From SSF53 sp036170535 (GTDB lineage Bacteria > Spirochaetota > Leptospiria > Leptospirales > Leptonemataceae), in the NCBI GenBank assembly GCA_036170535.1, contig JAVHPJ010000237.1, positions 1-64,000 on the forward strand: DNA of 64,000 nt, written 5' to 3'. The translations under genes were made by a program, and so were the position numbers. Below, in pieces: positions 15,573-24,624 of this stretch. Below the pieces are notes generated by a model that was not told where the DNA came from, did no database searches, and saw only the letters and a list, made by a program, of their open reading frames with translations. The first letter of the stretch is position 1. Each line of letters starts with the position of its first letter.

Positions 15573-16805
15573 TCAGTCGGGCAAGTCCGGGACGGGCAGG
15601 GAATGCAGGCCTTGCGAGTCCCGGTCAAAGACGGGCAGGTAGGCGCGGCCGCGAAACGGGACGGCGACCGAGATATCGTTGATCCGTGAGCCGTCATGCA
15701 TCACGTAGTAAAGCGGCCGACGCCCCGTCGGATCCAGAACCATAAGACCCGTCGCCTTTGAGACGGGCAGGAGCTGCGGCGGCAAACTCAAGAGCAAGGG
15801 CTTGAGGCCCGGATGCGCGTGCACGAAATTCATAAGCCCGGAGCGTCGCTTGATGAGTCCGGTCCAGATGCGTCCCTGCTCGTCACGCTCCAGGCCGTCG
15901 GCGAGGCCGGGCAGGTTATCCAGCAACACTTCCGACTGACCGGCGCCTGCTCCGGTAAAAACGGCGCGCATCAGGCGAAAGCGCGTCGTTTCCGTGAATA
16001 TGACGGCCTGTTCGCTTCCGTCGGGACCCGTTTCCAAAAGGATTCCGTCCACAAAGGTAAAACCGCTCAATGTTAGCGAGATGGAGTCGCGGGCTCGATC
16101 GTAAAGCCACAGGCGACCGTGCGGATACAGCCCGATCGCTTCCGGCAAAGCGCCGCCGCCCATCGCAGCATCGGCGCGGTCAAAAGGCTCGGTCAGATAG
16201 ATGCGCATGCCATCCGCCGACACGGCCAGATCGTTACACAGGGAAAAGGGGCGCGAATTGGACGGATTCAGATCGCGCCGGGCGGTGGTGGGGCGTTCGG
16301 AACTGGCGTAGACTCTTGCAGACTGCGCTTCGGCGACGCGCGGCAGATCGAGAACCAGCGGCTTCATGCTGCGCGAATCGATCTCGATTTCGTACAGCCC
16401 AACGCGGCTGCTGGCCGGATACGATTCGCCGCCCAGACGCGAGGCGCAGACGAGAATATGGTCTTTGTTTGCATTGGAGAATGCCATCCCGGCCGGATTG
16501 ACCGGCGTTTGCACCCACGCGCTCGCCTGTCCGTTTTCCAGATCAAGTTTCCAGATCCAGCCGTCCATGCCGGACGCATACGCGACGTTCTCGTCCGCGT
16601 CAAAGATCAAGTCGTCATGTCCGGGCAAGTCGGTCATTTCGATTTGCAGATCTGTCAAAAACGGATCGGCAGGCGCCGCGACAGCGTGAATGGACTCGGG
16701 AACATCCGCCAGTTGAATTGCCGGCCCGATCTTAATGTCGCCCGCATCGCACGCCGGCGCCAGGCAAAGCAATGTTCCATATGCGATAGCCTGATTCAGT
16801 TTCAC
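15573..16805 (-). CDS. Secreted SMP-30/strictosidine synthase-like beta-propeller protein (paralog 1)
   Basis: A 410-residue exported protein. The N-terminus MKLNQAIAYGTLLCLAPACDAGD is a signal peptide, possibly with a loose spirochaete-type lipobox ending at Cys19. The rest is a six-bladed propeller with repeated motifs such as DDLIFDADENVAYASGMDG, SADGMRIYLTEPFD, FVDGILLETG and GLADGLERDEQGRIW, as in gluconolactonase, paraoxonase and strictosidine synthase-like proteins; these bind Ca2+ and hydrolyse lactones or related esters. The start is GTG in a GTGA overlap with the M24 peptidase gene, with GGGGAG just before it, so the two are coupled. It is clearly paralogous to the protein at 18596-19879. 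Substrate unknown. Confidence 0.75.
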   Translation of the reverse strand: MKLNQAIAYGTLLCLAPACDAGDIKIGPAIQLADVPESIHAVAAPADPFLTDLQIEMTDLPGHDDLIFDADENVAYASGMDGWIWKLDLENGQASAWVQTPVNPAGMAFSNANKDHILVCASRLGGESYPASSRVGLYEIEIDSRSMKPLVLDLPRVAEAQSARVYASSERPTTARRDLNPSNSRPFSLCNDLAVSADGMRIYLTEPFDRADAAMGGGALPEAIGLYPHGRLWLYDRARDSISLTLSGFTFVDGILLETGPDGSEQAVIFTETTRFRLMRAVFTGAGAGQSEVLLDNLPGLADGLERDEQGRIWTGLIKRRSGLMNFVHAHPGLKPLLLSLPPQLLPVSKATGLMVLDPTGRRPLYYVMHDGSRINDISVAVPFRGRAYLPVFDRDSQGLHSLPVPDLPD

Positions 16806-17689
16806 CGCGCCGCTCCCCGTAGCCCGTATTTTTGCACATGCGGGACGGCATCGTCCAGCCAGTACGCTCGATCTTGATCCACGACCAGAATTTCTTCGAA
16901 TTTAAAGCCGGTCTTGCCCCGGCCAAGATGCGGCTCAATGGCCCACAAACCGATTTTTTCGCCTGCGTGGTCCGGCGTAAGCAGTTCCGGCAGAACCTTG
17001 TGCGATAAAAACGCAACCGAGCCCTGGAGACTGAACCAGCTGGCGAAACTCACGGGCAAAAGCGGCAGCGATGTTTGCGGGAGGATTACCCGGTATACGC
17101 GATGGCCGAGCACGGCGAAGGGGTACAGCGCGTGCACGTTGTCAAAACCGTCGGCGCGCGCGTCCTGATCGATCTTTCGCCAGATTTCGGCGGCGCTCAT
17201 GGGCGAGGCGAAGTAGCCGGGGATTTCCGCGCGCAACTTCAGCAGATACTGCATGCCCTCGTCTAATTCCGCGTTGGGTTGCAGGCAAGACGAGTACCCG
17301 ATGTCGCCGATGTAACCGTCCAAAACCGGCGAAACGTCCAGAATAAAGGCTTCGTGCGCCGCCAGGCGTCGTTTGCCAGGATGAAATTGGGTAAAGCGCT
17401 TGTAGCCGTCAAAGCGCGCGTGTTCGCCAAACCACGCGAACGGCCGGTGCAAAAAGACTTTTACGCCGTGATCGCGCAGAAACTCATCCATGCGTCGCGC
17501 GGCCTGACGTTCGGTCCAGCCGTCCTGCAGTTCCTTTTCAATTTCCGTGACGCAGCGATAGGCCAGGCGCTGTGCGTTTCGAAACCCCGCCATTTCCTCT
17601 TCGTTCGGCCTGTGCGCCGACGCGGAAGAATAGCGGGACATGCGGGCGGAAAGCCTGGCCAACCAGGCGGCTTTGGTTTGTACGGGCAT
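16802..17689 (-). CDS. M24 family metallopeptidase (pita-bread fold)
   Basis: A 295-residue protein of the methionine aminopeptidase/prolidase fold without the N-terminal creatinase domain. Candidate metal ligands are the two Asp of LDVSPVLDGYIGDIGYS, the His of VLGHRVYR and the Glu of WAIEPHLG near the C-terminus, followed by a last Glu in KFEEILVV. It is a cytosolic enzyme by lack of signal peptide. The first-metal Asp spacing looks typical. Members cleave Xaa-Pro dipeptides or N-terminal residues, but some are hydrolases of other amides. It is translationally coupled to the downstream lactonase-like gene and lies just downstream of the AraC regulator on the same strand. Confidence 0.78.
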   Translation of the reverse strand: MPVQTKAAWLARLSARMSRYSSASAHRPNEEEMAGFRNAQRLAYRCVTEIEKELQDGWTERQAARRMDEFLRDHGVKVFLHRPFAWFGEHARFDGYKRFTQFHPGKRRLAAHEAFILDVSPVLDGYIGDIGYSSCLQPNAELDEGMQYLLKLRAEIPGYFASPMSAAEIWRKIDQDARADGFDNVHALYPFAVLGHRVYRVILPQTSLPLLPVSFASWFSLQGSVAFLSHKVLPELLTPDHAGEKIGLWAIEPHLGRGKTGFKFEEILVVDQDRAYWLDDAVPHVQKYGLRGAAR

Positions 17690-17786
17690 CGATCCGTCTC
17701 CAGACTCTGGTAGTCCGCAGAGTAGCCTGCGCGGCGCGATCTTGCTTGAATGATTCCGGAAAAATTCAGAAAATTTACGGCGTCGG

Positions 17787-18572
17787 TCAGTCCGAATCGC
17801 AAAACCGAACTTCGATCGCCCGAAGATGTCCGAAAAACAAGGACGGCACGAATCCAAAATTTTCTTTGAATGTGCGCGTGAAGTGTGCGGAATCCGAAAA
17901 TCCCGCCGCATGCGCCGCTTCCGTCAGGTTGGCGCCGTTTTTCAGAGTTTGCGTCGCCTTCAGTAAGCGCACCCACAGCAGATACCGGCGCAAAGGAATG
18001 CCGAGCTGTTCCTTAAAAAGCCGCATCAAGCGGTCTTCCGAGATGGAAAATCCCCGCCCGATTTCTTTCATGCGAATGCTGTCCGGCAGTTCCGTGCGAA
18101 GCTTCTGCGCAATTTTCTGAATACGTTCGTCTACGTTTCGTTTTAGCCTGGGAAAGGGATAAATCGCCCGCAGAAGGTCCAGATGCAGATCCCAGGCCTG
18201 ATCGTTCGTCAGGACGCCCAGATAGAGATCGCGGAGGCGGTCCAGCAGCGACTCGAATGCCTTGAAGTCCAGTCGGCGAACTTCGCCGGCTGCGGCGAAG
18301 GCGCTGATTGCCGAATACTCGTAGGTTTCCGGATCAATGAGCAGCGCGACCATTGCCACGCCTGGCGAAACGGTGCGATGATAGGTGTTTGGTCCCACCA
18401 GCGCCGCGCGATATTCTTGCACGCCGCTGGCCGTCTCGATTTGAATTTCCCGGTCCAGCGCGATGGCGACCGTCGCGGCGTAATGCGTATGAAAATCGGT
18501 CTGCATCGCGTTGGTGGCGAATAGTACGCGACTGTTCCAAACGTAGAGTATGCCCTGACTGGCGAAATCCAT
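17787..18572 (-). CDS. AraC family transcriptional regulator
   Basis: A 261-residue regulator with an N-terminal cupin-like sensing region (starting SRVLFATNAMQTDFHTHYAATVAIAL) and a C-terminal AraC double helix-turn-helix (about 165-255). The first HTH is IGRGFSISEDRLMRLFKEQ and the second LTEAAHAAGFSDSAHFTRTF, which carries the family signature. It sits between the two paralogous secreted propeller proteins, 97 bases before the M24 gene and 23 bases after paralog 2, all on the minus strand, so it probably regulates this locus in response to a small molecule. The ligand is unknown. Confidence 0.9.
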   Translation of the reverse strand: MDFASQGILYVWNSRVLFATNAMQTDFHTHYAATVAIALDREIQIETASGVQEYRAALVGPNTYHRTVSPGVAMVALLIDPETYEYSAISAFAAAGEVRRLDFKAFESLLDRLRDLYLGVLTNDQAWDLHLDLLRAIYPFPRLKRNVDERIQKIAQKLRTELPDSIRMKEIGRGFSISEDRLMRLFKEQLGIPLRRYLLWVRLLKATQTLKNGANLTEAAHAAGFSDSAHFTRTFKENFGFVPSLFFGHLRAIEVRFCDSD

Positions 18573-18595
18573 GGCTTCCCGCAGCCATTGAGAGT

Positions 18596-19879
18596 CTACA
18601 GCGGATAGGGCGTCACGTGTAATCCGCGATAGTTCTTCTCGTACACCGCCAGATATATCCGATCGCGGCCGGGAACCGCTACGATCAAAGTGGAAAAGAG
18701 AGAACCGTCGTGCACGCCGTAGTAGAGCGCTTGCGCGCCGTCGGGCGAGAGCGCCAAGAGTCCCGTCCTGCGCGAGACGGGTTGCCAGCGCTCGGGAATG
18801 CGCAGCGCGAGGCGCTTCCAGAAGGGATGCTGATGCAGCCAGGTCAAGAGGCCGGAGCGTTCTACCGGAAATGCGATCCAGATGCGCCCCTGCGGATCGC
18901 GATCCATACCGTCCGGAAAGCCCGGCAAGCCTTCGATCACAATATCATCTTCACCGGCGCGTTCGCCGCTCAAGTGCAGGCGCAGCAGGCGAAACATGGA
19001 CAGCTCGTTTACGAGTATCGAAGTTTCGCGCGTCGCGCTGGCCCCGTATTCCAGCAGGATGCCGTCCAGATAGGCGTAGTCGTGCGCTATCAGGCTGGCC
19101 GTGTTCGCTTTTAAGTCGAACATCCACAGGTTGCCGTTTTTTCCCAGGCTCAAGGCTTCGTTGCGGGATTGAACGCTGACGCCCAGAATGGCGTTCGGAT
19201 GATCGTAGGGTTCGGTAAAGTATATGCGCTCCCCGTCGCGACTGATGGCCAGATCGTCCGCTTTCTCCACCGCTCGCGAATTGTGCTCCGTCATTTCCGA
19301 GAAGCGCAGCGTTGGCGGTTCGTTGGCGTAAAAAACGCCCAGGTCGCTTCGCATCCGGCGCTCGTCGATGCGCGGAATTTTCGGAACGCGCACGCCAATG
19401 CGTCGCACAGTTTTTGCGGATATCGTGAGTTCATAGACGCCCGGACCGTTGTCCGCGACGGAGTCATCCACCGCGGCGCGTGAGACGCAGAAATAGATCA
19501 GATCCGGATTCGCCGGGTGCGCAACCATGCCGCCGGCGAGCAGCGGGACCCGGACAAAACGGCGCGCCTCGTTTGTTGCGAGGTCGGCGATCCAGATGTA
19601 GCCGTCCATCGCTGCGATAAACGCGCGCGACCGGTCTTCCTGCAGCAGGATTTCGTCTTGGGCCGGCAGATCCGGTATCAGCAATTCGAGTCCCCGCGTC
19701 TTGAGATCGGCTGCGTCTTTGACGCGTGCGACCGCGGTGTTTTCGGGTATTATTACCGGCGGCCCGATCTGATCGGCAAAAGGCCGCGTTGACGCAGTCG
19801 CCAGGCTGAATACTGTCAATGACAGAACCGCCCCCAGCGACAGGATCCCGACCCGTAACATAACCTGTCTCAGATTCAT
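18596..19879 (-). CDS. Secreted SMP-30/strictosidine synthase-like beta-propeller protein (paralog 2)
   Basis: A 427-residue protein with an N-terminal signal sequence or anchor (LRVGILSLGAVLSLTVFSLAT, about residues 8-28) followed by a propeller. It shares blocks with paralog 1: RIYFTEPYDHPNA, YLDGILLEYG, GFPDGMDRDPQGRIW, RTGLLALSPDGAQALYY and VHDGSLFSTLIVAVPG. The closest named families are gluconolactonase/SMP-30, arylesterase and strictosidine synthase-like proteins; a Ca2+-dependent hydrolase of lactones or organic esters is likely, though not proven. The ATG at 19879 begins the signal peptide; the frame is open for 116 more codons of low-complexity sequence that I reject. It is the first gene of the minus-strand set with the AraC regulator. 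Confidence 0.75.
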   Translation of the reverse strand: MNLRQVMLRVGILSLGAVLSLTVFSLATASTRPFADQIGPPVIIPENTAVARVKDAADLKTRGLELLIPDLPAQDEILLQEDRSRAFIAAMDGYIWIADLATNEARRFVRVPLLAGGMVAHPANPDLIYFCVSRAAVDDSVADNGPGVYELTISAKTVRRIGVRVPKIPRIDERRMRSDLGVFYANEPPTLRFSEMTEHNSRAVEKADDLAISRDGERIYFTEPYDHPNAILGVSVQSRNEALSLGKNGNLWMFDLKANTASLIAHDYAYLDGILLEYGASATRETSILVNELSMFRLLRLHLSGERAGEDDIVIEGLPGFPDGMDRDPQGRIWIAFPVERSGLLTWLHQHPFWKRLALRIPERWQPVSRRTGLLALSPDGAQALYYGVHDGSLFSTLIVAVPGRDRIYLAVYEKNYRGLHVTPYPL

Positions 19880-20098
19880 GCGTTGATCCTGACATGTCGC
19901 GCCCCGTTGCGCTTGAATGATTCCGGCGTTCCCGGCCCTCGCGGGTCGGGCGGCGCCGCGCCCGGGGGCGCGCTGGCGACCGGCGCCGGGTGCGGTCGCC
20001 TGCGGCGCCCGTGCAGGATTGTGTTTTTTGTAGAGCGGAGCGCAGCCCTGCGGCGGCGCGCCGGAAAAAACTCGCCACAAGGGACTTCGGCATGATCC

Positions 20099-21355
20099 GT
20101 GGTCGCCATGGCGAAACTGGAATCTGTACCCGTAGGAACCCTCCCGCCGATCGGCGAAGTTCCGCAGAAAATGCACGCGATGGTGATCCGTCAGAATCGG
20201 TATGGCGAACCTACAAGCGCGTTTCAAGAAGAGTTAATCGATATTCCTGAACCGGCGCCGGACGAAGTACTCGTCGCCGTTATGGCGGCCGGAATCAACT
20301 ACAACAACGTTTGGGCGGCGCTCGGCTATCCGGTCGATGTGATCGGCGCGCGCTTGAAAAAAGGCGAAAAGGAAGACTTCCACATCGGCGGCTCGGACGC
20401 TTCGGGCATTGTATATAAAGTCGGATCGGAAGTTACCAGCCTCAAAGTCGGCGACGAGGTTGTAATCCACTGCGGCATCTGGGATCGGAAAGATCCGTGG
20501 GTGCAGGCCGGCAAAGATCCCATGTTCGCGCCCTCCCAGTTGATCTGGGGCTACGAAACAAATTGGGGCAGTTTCGCGCAATTCACCAGAGTGCAGGCGC
20601 ATCAGTGTCTGCCCAAGCCGAAACATCTGTCGTGGGAAGAGGCGGCGGCGTATATGCTCGTGGGCGCAACGGCCTATCGCATGCTCGCCCATTGGACGCC
20701 GAACACTGTGCAGAAAGACGACGTAGTCCTGATCTGGGGCGGCGCCGGCGGATTGGGCAGCATGGCCATTCAGATCGCGAAGGCCCTCGGCGGCGTGCCG
20801 ATCGCGGTGGTGAGCGAAGACGACAAGACCGACTATTGCATGAAGCTTGGCGCCGCCGGAGTCATCAATCGTAAGAAGTTCAAACACTGGGGCGCGTTAA
20901 CCAGTGATATCAACAAGATGGACGTCTTTGTCGAGTGGACCAAAGCCGCGCGCGAATTCGGCAAGGCGATCTGGGACATTGCAGGCAAGGGACGCAATCC
21001 GCAGATTGTATTCGAGCATCCGGGCGAGTCCACGCTGCCCACCTCCATGTTCGTGTGCGAAACGGGCGGTATGGTCGTAATCTGCGCCGGCACGACGGGT
21101 TTTAATGCGACGGCCGATTTGCGCTACTTATGGATGCACCAGAAGCGCCTGCAGGGTTCGCACTTTGCCAACGATGACAACTGCCAGGGACTCAACCAGC
21201 TGGTAATCGACAAAAAGGTCGATCCGTGTCTTTCGCGCACCTTCAAGTGGGAAGAGACCGGCTCCTCGCATCAACTGATGAAAGAGAACAAGCACCCGCC
21301 GGGCAACATGTCGATCCTTGTGGGCGCAAAAAATCCAGGCGAGGGCCGTAAATAA
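20099..21355 (+). CDS. ccr: Crotonyl-CoA carboxylase/reductase
   Basis: A medium-chain dehydrogenase/reductase of 418 residues that reductively carboxylates crotonyl-CoA with NADPH and CO2 to ethylmalonyl-CoA. Family-specific blocks are present: GEVPQKMHAMVIRQNRYGEP, AAGINYNNVWAALG, GGSDASGIVYKVG, LIWGYETNWGSFAQF, the nucleotide loop IWGGAGGLGSMAIQIAKALG, GKAIWDIAGKG, and LWMHQKRLQGSHFAN. The Asn of NYNN, the Glu of GYET and the His of GSHF correspond to residues described as CO2-binding in this family. GTG at 20099 or ATG at 20108 starts it; no strong ribosome site is seen. No other ethylmalonyl-CoA pathway gene lies in the window. A terminator follows at 21431. Confidence 0.93.
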   Translation: MVAMAKLESVPVGTLPPIGEVPQKMHAMVIRQNRYGEPTSAFQEELIDIPEPAPDEVLVAVMAAGINYNNVWAALGYPVDVIGARLKKGEKEDFHIGGSDASGIVYKVGSEVTSLKVGDEVVIHCGIWDRKDPWVQAGKDPMFAPSQLIWGYETNWGSFAQFTRVQAHQCLPKPKHLSWEEAAAYMLVGATAYRMLAHWTPNTVQKDDVVLIWGGAGGLGSMAIQIAKALGGVPIAVVSEDDKTDYCMKLGAAGVINRKKFKHWGALTSDINKMDVFVEWTKAAREFGKAIWDIAGKGRNPQIVFEHPGESTLPTSMFVCETGGMVVICAGTTGFNATADLRYLWMHQKRLQGSHFANDDNCQGLNQLVIDKKVDPCLSRTFKWEETGSSHQLMKENKHPPGNMSILVGAKNPGEGRK

Positions 21356-21430
21356 GATTCGTCCGCTTTGCAGCAAAGCCGGCCGGGTATCAGCGGGCGG
21401 CGCGCAGCGGCGCCGGCCTTCCCGGCGCCG

Positions 21431-21461
21431 GGGCGGACCTCAGGGTCCGCCCTTTTTATTT
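21431..21461 (+). terminator. Rho-independent terminator of ccr
   Basis: GGGCGGACC (21431-21439) pairs with GGTCCGCCC (21444-21452) across a four-base loop, followed by TTTTTATTT. It overlaps the stop codon of the convergent gene at 21456. A second GC-only palindrome lies just before it (21408-21430). Confidence 0.92.
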
Positions 21462-22133
21462 CTGATGCATGCTGGCGTAGAATTCCGGCAGAAAATTCTC
21501 AAACGCGCCGACTTCTTCAATGTTGTGTTTGAGCCAGGCCGAACCCATTGCGCGCGTAAATATTTGCGGGCGAATCAGCGAATTAAAAACTGCGCGGCCG
21601 AACCACGATTCCGCGCCCACGACCATATGTGATCGGTAGCGGGAGTCCGATCCGTCCGGTTCAAACCAGTGCTCCAGGGAAAACACCTCCGTCCCGCCGA
21701 TCCGGCGCACGAGCCGAATGCCCGTTTCATCGAGCTTCACGACCTGTTCGATGCTGTCGATCAGCATAGTGAGATCGGCGTTAAAGGCCTCGACAATGCG
21801 AAAATACGAACCGACGCCGATGGATCCGTCCGGACGCGTGTTGCGGGCCAGCGCCCAGTGGATATGGTCGTAAGGATGCCACACGAGGTAGCGCGGATAG
21901 ACGCGTCCCTGATAGGTCATCGCACCGCCGATGTTTTGAAACCACCAGTACAGCATCGCTGGCGTCACGCCGCGAATGCGCTCGTGTTCAATGCGCAGGT
22001 GAAATACGTTGTTCGGCGTAATATCAAAAGAGGTGCGCGCGGATTCCAGCGGCTTCAGTTTCCAGCCGAACTCGCGCGGCGGCGGCAGTTTCCAGGCCAA
22101 AGTCCACTCCTCGGGCTGCGCCTGCTGCGTCAT
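21456..22133 (-). CDS. PhlG-like (DAPG hydrolase domain) protein
   Basis: A 225-residue soluble protein. It contains GVTPAMLYWWFQN (56-68) and YLVWHPYDHIHW (82-93), characteristic of the phloretin/2,4-diacetylphloroglucinol hydrolase domain, a Bet v1-like fold with a zinc site. Candidate ligands are His86 or His90, Glu115 and the HNIEE motif (His203, Glu207) with the HxxxE spacing of PhlG. Family members cleave C-C bonds in acylphloroglucinols, but most are uncharacterised, so the substrate is open. It converges on ccr with the shared terminator at 21431-21461. Confidence 0.6.
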   Translation of the reverse strand: MTQQAQPEEWTLAWKLPPPREFGWKLKPLESARTSFDITPNNVFHLRIEHERIRGVTPAMLYWWFQNIGGAMTYQGRVYPRYLVWHPYDHIHWALARNTRPDGSIGVGSYFRIVEAFNADLTMLIDSIEQVVKLDETGIRLVRRIGGTEVFSLEHWFEPDGSDSRYRSHMVVGAESWFGRAVFNSLIRPQIFTRAMGSAWLKHNIEEVGAFENFLPEFYASMHQK

Positions 22134-22251
22134 CCCGCAGTTCCGACATTTTGCGCTCAGGCTATTTCGTCATTGGAAAAAAAATCAAAACTCCGCCGAC
22201 GGTTGCGGACGAATCCCTCCAGAGCTGAACTCCCGCGCCCCAGATATTGGC

Positions 22252-23307
22252 CTACTGGCGCGTTGGCGGCGCTGGCGATTCGGGAGTTTGCAGGCTCATG
22301 CAATGTACGCCGCCGCCTTCCAGCAGCATGACGCCGGCGAAAACCGGTACGACCGTTCGTCCCGGAAATTCCTGAGTGATCGCCTCCAGCGCGCGTTCGT
22401 CCTGCGCTTCGCGATAAACGGGAACTATTACAGCATCGTTAACGATTAAGAAGTTTGCATAACTGCGCGGCAGCAGTCGATCGCCGTGCGAAGTCTGGGG
22501 CGGAGTCGGCAGGACGGCAATTTCCAGCGGAGCGCCGCTCGCGTCGCGAAAGCGTTCCAGTTGTTCCAGGTTCTCGCGCAATTGGGGCCAGGCGGGATGG
22601 CGCGCATCGTCCGGCAAGGCGGCCAGGACGCGACGCGGTCCGGTAAAGCGTGCAATCATATCGATGTGTCCGTCCGTGTCGTCGCCCGGCAGACCGTCTT
22701 TAAGCCAGAGGAATTCGTCGACATGCAGTGCGGCGCGGAGGCTCCGCTCAAGATCGGCGCGCGTCGCTCCCGGATGGCGGTTGGCGTTCAGCAGAACGGA
22801 TTCCGTAGTCAGGAGCAATCCGGCGCCGTTGCTTTCGACGGCGCCGCCTTCGATAATCGCAGGATGGCGCGCCAGCGGGTCGCCCAGGCGGGCGGCGATG
22901 GACTCGCCGGTCCGATTGTCGCCGTCGTACGGCTCGAACTTTCCGCCCCAGCCGGTGAACTGAAACTTGACCGCCGAGCGCCGACCGTCCGGGCCGATCA
23001 GCGCGAGCGGACCGTAGTCGCGCACCCAGACATCGTCCGGTTCCGCGCGCACAAGTTGAATGGCCGCGAGCGCAGATTCGGCGCTTGAGCCGACCGCCGC
23101 AGCTTCCAGCTCGCGGTGAATCGAAACGGCGTCGCGCGCGAGGATGTTTAAGGGCTGAAAACGAGCGATGGCCAGCGCGATGTCAGCCCACGTTGCGCGG
23201 GCCGCCGGATACTGGCCGGACCAGAGTTCCGGTCGTTCCGGCCAGGCGATCCAGACGCAGTGTTGTCGCTCCCACTCCGCGGGAAAGCGAGGCCGAGCGG
23301 CGGACAT
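22252..23307 (-). CDS. aguA: Agmatine deiminase / porphyromonas-type arginine deiminase family
   Basis: A guanidino-modifying enzyme of 351 residues. Motifs: FPAEWERQHCVWIAWP at the N-terminus, DDVWVRDYGPL with catalytic Asp, EGGAVESNG, DTDGHIDMIARF with catalytic His and Asp, and GGGVHCMSLQ with the nucleophile Cys336. It hydrolyses agmatine to N-carbamoylputrescine and ammonia, linking arginine decarboxylase to putrescine. The next enzyme, N-carbamoylputrescine amidase (AguB), is not in this window. The family also includes peptidyl-arginine deiminases, but those usually carry a signal peptide, absent here. The ATG at 23307 fits the family N-terminus. Confidence 0.85.
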   Translation of the reverse strand: MSAARPRFPAEWERQHCVWIAWPERPELWSGQYPAARATWADIALAIARFQPLNILARDAVSIHRELEAAAVGSSAESALAAIQLVRAEPDDVWVRDYGPLALIGPDGRRSAVKFQFTGWGGKFEPYDGDNRTGESIAARLGDPLARHPAIIEGGAVESNGAGLLLTTESVLLNANRHPGATRADLERSLRAALHVDEFLWLKDGLPGDDTDGHIDMIARFTGPRRVLAALPDDARHPAWPQLRENLEQLERFRDASGAPLEIAVLPTPPQTSHGDRLLPRSYANFLIVNDAVIVPVYREAQDERALEAITQEFPGRTVVPVFAGVMLLEGGGVHCMSLQTPESPAPPTRQ

Positions 23308-23385
23308 GCAACCGTTGTTCGTCAGGGGCCGGATCGCGCAACGAGAAAGGGTTGCCCGCCGCCCCCGCTTCGCTAAGGCAGGCCG

Positions 23386-24618
23386 ATGGCCCCTCGCTCC
23401 GCTCGTCGCAAAAACACCGGGGCCCGGCGCGTGCGTCCCGCGCGCGCCCGACCGGATGCAAGCGATCTTGCGGCGCAGGGCGCGGACGCCGCCACGGTTG
23501 CGGCGGTGGAACAGCTGATCGAGGAGCGTGCGGAGGAGCTGACCGCCCTTGAGCGAACGCGCATTGCACGCCTGTTTTTCGCCGTCCTCTTTGTAGCGTC
23601 GATCGGACTCATCGGGATGATGATCTGGCCGTTTTTTCACGCTGTTATCTTTGCGCTGATCATTGCCGGCAGCTTTTTCCCCTTGATGGATTACCTGACG
23701 CATCGCCGCGGCATGGGTCGGATGGCGGCCGCTTCGATCGTAACCGTAACCATACTCGTGTGCGTGTTTTTACCCTTGATTTACATCTTTGCGCGGTTGG
23801 CTCAGGAAGCGGCGGCCCTTTACCAGTATCTGAGCGAGATTGCCAGCGTCGAAACCCTGAACGGAATCTTCTTCAGCGAAAACTGGGTATCGCGCGGACT
23901 GCGCCGCGTATTCGCCCTGGTGAATGTCCAGTACACGCCCGAGCAGGTGCAGGCGATGTTGCTGGAACTGTTGAAGAATCTCACGTCGAGCGCCGTTGGC
24001 ACGATGAATTCGATACTCAGCAACATACTGGATTTCCTTTTCCAGACCGTTGTGATGCTTATCATGGTCTTCGCCATATTTCTCGAGGGACCGCGCATCA
24101 AGGCCTTCCTGATCGCGCTGTCGCCTTTGCCCGACGAGGAAACCGAACTCCTCTTGTCCCGATTCAATCAAATGAACTACGTGACCATGGTCTGCAACGG
24201 TCTGGGCGGCGTAATTCAGGGCGGTCTGGCCGGCATCGCGTTCTGGCTGGCGGGCTTTCAATCGGTCGTGTTATGGACGGTAATCATGGCGATCCTCGCG
24301 TTTATTCCGGTGATCGGCATGTCGGTTGTCTACGTGCCGGCCTCGATTTTCTTGCTCTACAAGGGCCAGTATGTCGCCGCAGTTTCGCTCTTTGTGTTTT
24401 GCAGTCTGGTCGCCCTCATTACGGAGAATTGGTTTAAGCCCATCTTCATGGGGTCGAGCATTGAGTTGAACGGTTTTCTGGTTTTGTTCGCGATCGTCGG
24501 CGGCATGGGCGTGTTCGGACCGGCCGGTATTTTTTACGGACCGGTGATCGTCATTTTGTTCATGACGATCGTCGACCTGTACCACCAGCGTTATGCGCAG
24601 TTCTATGCGCGGGCATAG
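23386..24618 (+). CDS. AI-2E family transporter (PerM/YdiK type)
   Basis: A 410-residue inner-membrane protein with an N-terminal basic, Ala/Arg-rich cytoplasmic extension (about 60 residues) and eight predicted helices. The arrangement is two helices, a long amphipathic periplasmic-side segment (FARLAQEAAALYQYLSEI onward), then five to six helices ending with the conserved GVFGPAGIFYGPVIV motif. The family is widespread; its members are variously linked to autoinducer-2 export, Na+/H+ antiport and other fluxes, so no substrate is assigned. AAGG lies 7 bases before the ATG. Confidence 0.85.
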   Translation: MAPRSARRKNTGARRVRPARARPDASDLAAQGADAATVAAVEQLIEERAEELTALERTRIARLFFAVLFVASIGLIGMMIWPFFHAVIFALIIAGSFFPLMDYLTHRRGMGRMAAASIVTVTILVCVFLPLIYIFARLAQEAAALYQYLSEIASVETLNGIFFSENWVSRGLRRVFALVNVQYTPEQVQAMLLELLKNLTSSAVGTMNSILSNILDFLFQTVVMLIMVFAIFLEGPRIKAFLIALSPLPDEETELLLSRFNQMNYVTMVCNGLGGVIQGGLAGIAFWLAGFQSVVLWTVIMAILAFIPVIGMSVVYVPASIFLLYKGQYVAAVSLFVFCSLVALITENWFKPIFMGSSIELNGFLVLFAIVGGMGVFGPAGIFYGPVIVILFMTIVDLYHQRYAQFYARA

Positions 24619-24624
24619 CCAGGA

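Noticed and set aside
20092..20250. Short frame with a good AAGGGA ribosome site just before ccr
   Set aside because: The product is Arg-rich and ends inside ccr; no family character. It may only affect ccr start choice.
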